Positions 56,970 to 64,000 of a stretch of 64,000 nt of DNA are shown one piece after another (position 1 is the stretch's first letter; each line of letters starts with the position of its first letter). The notes beneath the pieces are model-generated. The model was not told the origin of the DNA. It made no database searches and saw nothing but the letters and a program-made list of their open reading frames with translations. Source of the stretch: Heterocephalus glaber (lineage: Eukaryota; Chordata; Mammalia; Rodentia; Bathyergidae); assembly GCF_000247695.1 (NCBI RefSeq), contig NW_004624747.1, positions 9,848,571 to 9,912,570 of the forward strand, written 5' to 3'. A program made the translations under genes and the position numbers.

Positions 56970-57460
56970 AGTTGCTATGGTTTATATCTAGATGTCTCCC
57001 CAAAGCCTTATGTGCTCATAGGTGGGGTTTTGGGGAGGTGACTGGATCACAGGGACTAATACACTGATTAGTTTATAGCTAAATGTGATGTTGGGAGACA
57101 GAGCCTAGTTGGAAAATGTGGTATTTTGGCTTGTGCATAGATGTCCCCCTAAAGCCTCATGCAGTCATAGGTAGCTTTTTCAGAGGTGGCTGAAGCTAGA
57201 GTGTGTGATGCTGGAATTAAGGGCATGTGATTACTAAAGCAGTACACTGATTGGTTTGACATCCCCCTAATCCCGATAGTCTGGATAAGACAAAAGGGGA
57301 AAAAAGATGCTGTTGAGGTTTTCTTGCTGCTTTGCTACCTTCATCCACTGTGAACTGTTACCCTCTGCTATGTGCCACCCTGCCTTGGAGCCAGCTGATT
57401 TTGGACTAAAACCTTTAAGAACCATAGCTAAATAAACCTTTTCTCTCTCTTAAAAAGAAA
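56970..57460 (+). repeat. MaLR-type LTRs, two in series
   Basis: A truncated copy starts TTGCTATGGTTTATATCTAGATGTC (56976) and a longer one at about 57119 (TGGCTTGTGCATAGATGTCC), ending GGAGCCAGCTGATTTTGGACTAAAACC...AATAAACC. Confidence 0.7.
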
Positions 57461-57569
57461 AAAAAGAGTCTTGTAAAAAGAAAAGGATTATAAATCTGCC
57501 TCAGCTAAGGGTAGTCTTTTTAGAAAGCAGGCTAAAAGCTGGGTGTGGTGGTTCATGCTTGTGATCTTC

Positions 57570-58180
57570 AACTTCCACCCAAACTAATGTATCTCCCTGG
57601 GAACCAAGATCAAAGGGTAATTTGAGTTGGGAGACAGGAAGCCTGATCGAATTGGCTGAAATACTCTAGGAGATGTTGAGAACCTGTACACAGATGTTGA
57701 GAACATTTGTACATAAATTTTGAGGAAAAATCATTTCATAATTAAAGAATGACTACAGCTGTCTAAGGCCCAATGCTGCCTTGTTCGTGAGCTGGCTGTG
57801 GCATGTGAAACATAACTCCGTTTTTCCTCAGGTCACAGCTGAGGCTTCAGTGGTCTGTAAGGATATGGCGCTCAACAGCAAGATCACATCAGCTAAAGGC
57901 ATCCTGGTTCTTTGAGAACCAAGTAGTAATACAAAAAGTCTGAGGAGGGACAAGCTCCTTATCAGCTTAATTCATCCCACCTACTGTTGTGGGAATGCTC
58001 TCCTTTCTGCCCTCATCAGCTTGAGATATGCATTGACATAAGATCAGGATCACTGCCCATCCCCTAAGTCACCTGATGCTCCCTCCAATTATTGTGTGTA
58101 CTCAATAAATAGTGGCTAGCTCAGAAAGTCCTTGTCTCTGCCCACTCTGAGGCACTGACATCCCAGGCCCCCACATACTT
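57570..58180 (+). repeat. Possible solo retroviral LTR
   Basis: SINE-free block with CTCAATAAATAGTGGCTAGC (AATAAA at about 58104), then a short GC-rich 3' part ending GGCCCCCACA, the layout of an LTR R-U5 end. Borders and family are uncertain. Confidence 0.35.
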
Positions 58181-58184
58181 TGAA

Positions 58185-58555
58185 ATTATGCAAGTCTCTA
58201 TTGTCTTTTTTTCTTTGGCCCTCAATGTCGGAGGATTGATTGATCAGCAGCATCTGATACACGGAGATCAGCAATTAGAATCTGTAAGATACATAAGACG
58301 GCATATTCCAGAAAATAATACTAAATGATGTTATCAGATGTGGAGAGGAGGGATTTTCTGACCTGAATATTTTTCTCAGGGCCTTTCCTCATGCCTGATT
58401 TTTCATCATCAGAGGCTCTTCCTGTAGGAAATCCCCTACTAAATAAGATGGAATTGTTAGTACATTTTAGTGTAAATCAGCTAACTCTAAGATGAATTAT
58501 GAAACTTTACTGGTATAGTTAGTAATCATGGATTGTATAATTCAAAATACCTAAA
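58185..58555. other. Intergenic, nothing recognised
   Basis: Unique sequence with no feature I can name. Confidence 0.4.
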
Positions 58556-58559
58556 AGAA

Positions 58560-58715
58560 AGTATTTCAAGGGTTCTTTAACAAGAAATGATAATTTGAGG
58601 TGATAGACATGCTCAATTTGATCATTCTGTTATGTATGCACGGAAGCATCACATTGTATCTCATAAATACATACAATTATTCTTTGTCAATTAAAAATAA
58701 AATCTTAAAAATAAT
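58560..58715 (+). mobile_element. Old L1M 3' end
   Basis: TTTGAGGTGATAGACATGCTCAATTTGATCATTC and GCATCACATTGTATCTCATAAATAC are the L1M 3' terminal block. Confidence 0.85.
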
Positions 58716-58722
58716 TTTAAAA

Positions 58723-58809
58723 GGGCCAGGGATTTAGCTCAGTGGTTTTGCTGCCTGCCGCGCAAGCGCAAGGACCCAAGTTCGATCCCCGATAACAAAA
58801 AATAAATAA
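58723..58809 (+). repeat. ID SINE, young subfamily
   Basis: GGGCCAGGGATTTAGCTCAGTGG, CTGCCGCGCAAGC and AGTTCGATCCCCGATAAC, placed in the A tail of the L1M end. Confidence 0.9.
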
Positions 58810-58814
58810 AGAAA

Positions 58815-59795
58815 GAAAGTTTACTGGAAGTAAAGACTGTCTTGTGGGAATGAGATGAACTAGTCATGAGAGAAGAAGCCAGGGACCCAAAGCAAAAGCA
58901 GTGGACAAACAGTTCACACCGCTTACAGGGAGACAAAGAAACTCATGTGTCATGATTTTAGCGGGGTCGACCATGCTCCGCTGCAAAGTTCCCTCTCCCT
59001 AAGTTTTGGAGCTCTATTCCAAAACTCTCTCATGTGAGACATTTAAGTCTAAACAAGGATAATAGCATGAACAACTACAAAATAAGCCCTACCTAAGAAA
59101 GAACAGTGACTTCTGAGCTGAGGAACGCCGTGTCAGTATGAGTTTACCCATAAGCTGTGCCTTAAAAGTGACTAAAAAATCAAATCACCTCAGATCTTTT
59201 TCCCTATGACTGCATGTGTGATATTGGCTCCTATAGTTTCATTTCCAGTAAATGTCCAGTTTAACTTGGAAATCTGACAAATACCAAGGACCCCTGCCCT
59301 TTACCTCATCATATTATTGGGAGGATAAAATGGGGCCAGAAGATGCAAAAGCTTTGTGTGCTGTAAAGTACTAAATGGAGACATAAGCTACCTCCAGCTC
59401 ACAGAGAAAAGAAGATAGGTGAGACTTGAAGAATTGCTCATCAATCATCATCATACAATTGTAATCCTTCAGTGTCAATGAGCAAAACCCCCAGTACCTC
59501 AAACACCTTCCCTAAGGATTAAAATTAATGCATGTTGTGAATTTAAAAGTAACCCCTAAAAACAGACATTAATATATTTTTTAATAAATGAACTTTTCCC
59601 ATAGAACCAGGCCCTATACTGAAACTCTGCTTATAAATAAGCATAAGAGAAATTTATACATGACTAGATTATTAGAATCATATTTTATAAGAAGTAGACA
59701 GAACTCTAGGGTCTAGATAATCTCTGCACTGTCTTCCCACTCCCCTTCCCTCCCTTTCTTACAAAAGGAAAACTGAGGTTACTGTAGAACCCAGA
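58815..59795. other. Intergenic, nothing recognised
   Basis: Unique sequence without a supported gene. Confidence 0.45.
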
Positions 59796-59813
59796 CTGAA
59801 CTGCAGGTTTTCT

Positions 59814-59897
59814 TTCTTTTTGGGGGACCAGGGATCTAATTCGGATCCTTGCGCTTGTGCAGCAGGTGGTGAAACCACTGAGCTAAATCCCTGGCCC
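59814..59897 (-). repeat. ID SINE, young subfamily, with TSD
   Basis: Flanked by exact GAACTGCAGGTTTTCT at 59798-59813 and 59898-59913. Confidence 0.95.
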
Positions 59898-59944
59898 GAA
59901 CTGCAGGTTTTCTGATGCCCTCTCTAAGGCTTTTTTATTTCATT

Positions 59945-60058
59945 TTTAAATTTTTTTCATGACTGAGTCGCACTATGTAGTCCAGGCTGAACTTAAGCTC
60001 ACTATGTAATCTGGGCTGGCCTCAAACTCGTGATCTTCCTGGTTCAGCCTCCATACTG
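59945..60058 (-). repeat. B1 SINE
   Basis: GTCGCACTATGTAGTCCAGGC and CTCGTGATCTTCCTGG, antisense. Confidence 0.8.
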
Positions 60059-60270
60059 AAGTTGTGTGTTCTACCCTTCCTGCCCGTGTTTTTATTTATT
60101 TACCAAATTATGGGTTGTACATTCATAAACCACATAATGTTGCACAGAAAGAATTGTTCTTCAAAACAAGGAAAAAAATCACTGGTGTATGCTTCTAAGC
60201 AGTTATTACTTTTGTGGGATTTGGCTAGCTATTTCAGAAAGCAACTAGGGTAGAATCTAAAGTCTCTCTT

Positions 60271-61358
60271 TTTTTTTTGTATTAAATTCTTTTATTGGTA
60301 CATTGTAGGTATACAACACAATTACATTTCTCATTGGGAATTGTACCTTTACATAATGCATCTTGGTTCTTGTTTTTTCCCCATTCCTAGCCCTCCCTTC
60401 ACCCTCTCCACCCTTCCCTATTTACAAAGACTTTATTTCCATTTTTTCCATTTCTCATCATTTTTTCCTTCCCCTTCTTTCCTTTCCCCTGCCCCTCCCA
60501 CTACCCCTACCCCTTTGGACCTTTTCTTCCTATTTTACATTATCGATTATTCATTCTAATCATTGGTACATTTTAGGTATACAATATAATGACATTCATC
60601 ATTGGACATTTGTACCTTTACATAGTCTCTCTTGGTTCTTATTTTTCACTCTTGCCCAGCCCTCCCTTCAACCCCTCCAGTCCTCCCTATTTACAAAGAT
60701 TTTGTTCCTATTTTTCCATTTTCTCATATTAATCCCATTCCCTTCTATCCTTTCCCCTAGCCCTCCCACTTCCTTCCCCTTTGCCCCTTTTCTTCCTATT
60801 TCACATTACCTATTATACATTTAGTCCTTATTTACACTTTCAGTTTCTCACACCAGAGAAACTATTTGGTATTTACACATGTGTGTCCTATTTATTTCAC
60901 TTAAGAGTATTGCCTCAATGTGCATCCACTTAGCTATAAATGTCTCTAATTTCTCATTTTGTATGGCTGAGTAGTACTCCATTTTATAAAAAAAACACAT
61001 TTTCTTTATCCAGTCTCCAATTGATGGGGATTTGGGCTGTTTCCAAGTTTTAGCTATTACAAACTGTGCTGCTATGAACATGGGTGCACATATATCACTG
61101 TGGTATGATTCTTTTAATTCTTTGGGGAAGATCCCCAGCAGTGGAATAGCGGGGTCAAATGGGACTTCCAGTCCTAGTTCTTTGAGGTATCTCCATACTG
61201 ATTTCCACAGTGGTTGCACCAGTCTACACTCCCACCAGCAGTGGAGCAGGGTTCCTCTTTCCCCACAGCCCCACCAGCATTTGTTATTGGTTGATTTCAT
61301 GATAGCAGCCATTCTTTCTGGAGTGAAGTGGAATCTCAGCGTTGTTTTTATTTGCATT
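60271..61358 (-). mobile_element. 5'-truncated L1 with two tandem 3'UTRs and TSD
   Basis: On the minus strand: ORF2 C-terminal part (61357-60851, with [18 protein letters not shown] and the KMEYYSAIQNEKLETF segment), one 3'UTR (about 60845-60563), a second 3'UTR (about 60562-60285) and a short A tail. The whole is bounded by a single exact direct repeat AAAGTCTCTCTT at 60259-60270 and 61359-61370. Not capable of moving by itself. Confidence 0.9.
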
Positions 61359-61370
61359 AAAGTCTCTCTT

Positions 61371-62480
61371 AATGATCATCATAGAAGGGATCTGGTGAAA
61401 TGTCTTGTTATCATTCTGACTAAAAAATTAAGCATATATAAAAATTGAACACAACTTTTTATCCTTCTCAAGTTAGTGTTTTATATTTGTGAGTTTTATA
61501 ATGACCTCATGAATAAACTGTCACTGAATAAGGAAAAATGGATTAAGCAATCTAGCTAGTAATATTTTCTATGTCTGCTTCAAAGTCCAGCTCAAATGTC
61601 ACCGGCTTATTGAATTTGTCCTTGATCCCATAAAAATTATTTCTTCAATAGTCATTTAATGAGTGCAGAAGTCCTGCAGGTACAAAAGTAGTTCAGAGCC
61701 ACTTTTGGATTATGCAACAGTGTTTGATAAATGTACTAGGAGAGGTATCTGTAAAGGGCTGAGGAGCTTAACCTTTTCTGGAGGTAATGTTTCAACACAT
61801 CTTGGAGAAGGAGCAGTTCACAAAATGGAGCAAGGAGGTGATTGATCCCAGGGAGGGAGACGCGGAATGAGAGATACAAAGGAAGGGAAGACATTCGTTT
61901 TAGACCACTACACAGTGGGGGTGGAGAGATAATTTAGAAGACTGAGAACAATCCAAGCAAAAAATGACATGATTGCAGGCATGAGGTGGGAGGGGGAAGG
62001 ATTTGAACAAAACCCGAGAGATAAATTTAACAGAACGTGATGCCTGATTGTACAGAGGAAAGAAAGAAAATAAAGGCGTTTCAGGATGCCTCCCAAAGAC
62101 TTGACACATGAGTGAACGGTCCTTATTAATGAAATGAGGGCTACAGATCAGAAAATAAAATCAGACCAGAGAAAGGGGGTTCAAGTTCAGTTTGAGGCAT
62201 GTTGATTTAGCAGTGAAGCCTCTTCCACGAGGAATTCAGTGATTTCTCTTTCTAGGCTGGAAATCACTCCTTCCCCTGGGATCCACAGCACAGTATACCT
62301 TCTCACTTTACATCATTTAAATCTGCTGTATTTACAAGATATCCTTGGGAAGTTGCTTCCAGGACCTCCTAGGACACCAAACTCATAGATGCTCAAGTCT
62401 GGTACAGTGCAGGAAGTCTACAAAGGGGAAGGAGAGCAAGAAGGCCGCCCCCAACACCTGTGCGACGCTTTCCCGTAGGG
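61371..62480. other. Upstream flank of UPB1
   Basis: SINE-free. L2 3' block (TCAAAGTCCAGCTCAAATGTCACC) at 61580-61640. From about 62400 the sequence turns GC- and CpG-richer. No gene supported. Confidence 0.5.
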
Positions 62481-62499
62481 AGCCTGGAAGGAGCAACCT

Positions 62500-62877
62500 T
62501 CAGCAGCTGGGGGCGCCTGAGGCGTCAGGGTTCAGGCTGGGAAGAGGCGTGTCCTGGCTCGGGTCGAAGGAGGTGCAAAGAGCAAGGAGGGGTCCAGCTG
62601 GCGAATCTCTGAAGCTCTGATTGGCCGTGCGCCGAGAAGATGGGGAAGAAGGCGTGTCCTAGCTCGTGTCTAAAGAGGTGCGAAGAGCCAACGGAGGGTC
62701 TGCAAGCCTTGGAGCTCTGATTGGCTGCTAGAGAAGGGGGAGTGTCCGCACGTGGCGCTCTCGGGCCCAGGGTAAACAAATAGAGGGGAGGGAGCATGCG
62801 TCTGGCCGCCTTCTTCAGGGGGCAAAGAGCAGACAGCTGGGGTCAGCACTGACGTCTGACGTTTGTCTGTTTCAGCC
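62500..62877 (+). promoter_or_regulatory. UPB1: UPB1 promoter and 5'UTR, TATA-less
   Basis: CpG-enriched, free of repeats, directly upstream of the UPB1 ATG. It contains two inverted CCAAT boxes (GCTCTGATTGGC at about 62614-62625 and 62714-62725), an E-box CACGTG at 62749-62754 and a FOXA/FOXO-type GTAAACAAATA at 62772-62782. No TATA box is placed sensibly, so start sites are likely dispersed. The two CCAAT boxes sit in a ~100-base tandem duplication. Confidence 0.7.
62537..62740 (+). repeat. ~100-bp imperfect tandem duplication in UPB1 promoter
   Basis: Unit 1 (62537-62640) and unit 2 (62641-62740) share the order GGCGTGTCCT, AGGTGC(A/G)AAGAGC and GCTCTGATTGGC. GGCGTGTCCT recurs at 62546 and 62651 (105 apart) and ATTGG at 62620 and 62720 (100 apart). 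Confidence 0.85.
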
Positions 62878-62981
62878 ATGGCGGGAGCCGAATGGGAGTC
62901 GCTGGAGCAGTGCTTAGAGAAGTACCTGCCACTCGTAGAGTTGGAAGAAGTGAACCGCATTCTTTATGGCAAGGAGACCAG
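62878..62981 (+). CDS. UPB1: Beta-ureidopropionase, coding exon 1 (residues 1-35)
   Basis: Encodes the first 34 codons plus two bases of UPB1, the cytosolic zinc-associated enzyme of the nitrilase superfamily that hydrolyses N-carbamoyl-beta-alanine and N-carbamoyl-beta-aminoisobutyrate, the last step of uracil and thymine breakdown. The start MAGAEW and the LYGKE segment are diagnostic; in the human protein this part is an N-terminal helical region before the catalytic domain. The ATG is preceded by CAGCC. The length of 104 coding bases before the first intron equals the human exon. The donor after 62981 reads CAG|GTCCTG, a poor match after GT. Remaining exons (human protein 384 residues, catalytic Glu-Lys-Cys) are outside the window. 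Confidence 0.93.
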
Positions 62982-63654
62982 GTCCTGGACCTTAGAGGTT
63001 GAGTTGCTGGGTTTTGAGGGCCACAAGGTTTGGGTCTCAGGGTCCAGGGGGAGGACTGTAGGGTCTGAAGGGCTCTGAGAGGGTGGTGATTTGAGTCCTG
63101 CATAGGTTCGCAGGGACGGTGGGAGGTCTAGATGTGACAGCCCTGGGGCCCCCTTAGAAGTCATTCTAACCTACGATGCCCAGAACTGGAAGGGAAAGGA
63201 GGGGGTTTTACTCTCCAGAGCTATCTCTGTGGCCACCCCAATCCTCCTGCCCACTTTAAGGGACCAGCTCCTTCCTAGAGCTGGGCCTGCACTGTGGTTT
63301 CTGGCCAGGTTAGTACCTCCAACCAGAGACCCCTGGCAGGTGTACGTAATTGTCCAGCCCCAGCCCCTCTGCCCTTGCTGAGGTGACTGAGACTTGGAGG
63401 TGGGGGCCGGGTGAATCTGAATCTAATTAGCAAAGGAAACCTACCCACCAACGAGCTCGGGGAATTAGTTACCACGCTCAGAACACATGCTTTTCCCCCT
63501 CCAGGAAGCCTTATATGCGTTACCAGGACTTTCTGAGGGCAGTACGTTGCTGCACACTGTGTAAACAAAGCTGGAAAAGACACTTCACCTTCTGCTCTCT
63601 TTCTTCTCAGACCATTCTTAAACTCTGCAGCAACCAGAAAGATCTCTTTAAAAT

Positions 63655-63785
63655 GTAAATCATACCCTGTTGTTCTTTTGCTTAAAACTGTATGAGGGAT
63701 TTCCTGGGCTCTTAGAATGAAATGCAAACACTCTGACCTTGAGCAGTTCCTGGCTAAAATTCCTGCCTCCTCAATCCAGCTTAAT
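63655..63785 (+). repeat. L2 fragment
   Basis: TGCTTAAAACTGTATGAGGGATTTCC and CTTAGAATGAAATGCAAACACTC match the conserved L2 3' region. Confidence 0.75.
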
Positions 63786-63919
63786 TGCCTGCTCCTTGAC
63801 TTGACCCAGTGACCTTGCAGCAGGAATTTGATCAGCTCACTTGTCACTGAAGGGTGTTAATTGAGTCAGTGGTTTATAGCCACTGTGGACTTCCTGCAGG
63901 GAGGTCTGATCTAAGGATT

Positions 63920-64000
63920 TGTGTGTGTGTGGTGGTGGTGGTAGTACTGAGGATAGTACCCAGGGGTGCTCTACCACTGAGTTACAACCCCAACACCCTC
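63920..64000 (-). repeat. ID SINE, old type, at window edge
   Basis: TG/GGT microsatellite then GATAGTACCCAGGGGTGCTCTACCACTGAG, antisense; cut by the window end. Confidence 0.75.

Larger units (their letters stand above)
62982..64000 (+). other. UPB1: UPB1 intron 1, start
   Basis: Continues past the window edge. Contains an L2-like block (CATACCCTGTTGTTC...TAGAATGAAATGC) at 63655-63780 and an antisense ID at the right edge. A 190-codon minus-strand frame here is not recognised. Confidence 0.85.

Noticed and set aside
62525..63103. Minus-strand frames across the UPB1 promoter and exon 1
   Set aside because: They are shadows of the GC-rich promoter duplication and of the UPB1 exon; no family is recognisable.
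63275..63847. 190-codon minus-strand frame in UPB1 intron 1
   Set aside because: It runs through an L2 fragment and unique intron sequence and resembles no known protein.

Overview
This is eukaryotic, mammalian nuclear DNA. It has spliced genes with GT-AG introns, dense tRNA- and 7SL-derived SINEs, L1, L2, MIR and MaLR relics, microsatellites and two runs of N (assembly gaps). The SINE mix points to a rodent. More than 45 ID-type tRNA-derived SINEs are present, plus many B1-type elements, and B1 is repeatedly followed by ID in the same orientation, as in the dimeric B1-dID family of non-murid rodents (squirrel, beaver, dormouse and cavy lineages). I cannot name the species from sequence alone.

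Only two genes are well supported, both on the + strand. The first is ADORA2A, the adenosine A2A receptor. Its two coding exons are at 2583-2905 and 10591-11497, separated by a 7.7-kb intron. A 5'UTR segment with two upstream ORFs starts near 2324, and a 3'UTR ends at an AATAAA signal at 12325. The joined product is 409 residues, with all receptor hallmarks intact. The second is UPB1, beta-ureidopropionase. Only its promoter (about 62500-62877) and first coding exon (62878-62981) are in the window; the rest lies beyond the right edge. The order ADORA2A then UPB1 on the same strand matches the human 22q11.23 neighbourhood.

The 50 kb between them (about 12.35-62.4 kb) has no coding gene I can support. 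It is intergenic DNA built from several layers. The oldest are MIR and L2 fragments, degenerate L1 ORF2 relics and MaLR-type LTRs. Next come B1-ID dimers. The youngest are ID elements and L1 copies that still carry recognisable target-site duplications. The stretch 14.8-20.4 kb is strikingly free of SINEs and is the best place in the spacer to look for conserved non-coding function.

The two genes have separate roles. ADORA2A is a Gs-coupled plasma-membrane receptor for extracellular adenosine. UPB1 is a cytosolic enzyme for the last step of pyrimidine catabolism. Nothing suggests co-regulation. No new biological system is evident. The observations most worth a second look are the overlapping uORF of ADORA2A, two lineage-specific receptor residues, the ~100-bp tandem duplication and FOX-like site in the UPB1 promoter, an L1 insertion with two tandem 3'UTRs inside one target-site duplication, and the ID/B1 composite SINEs.
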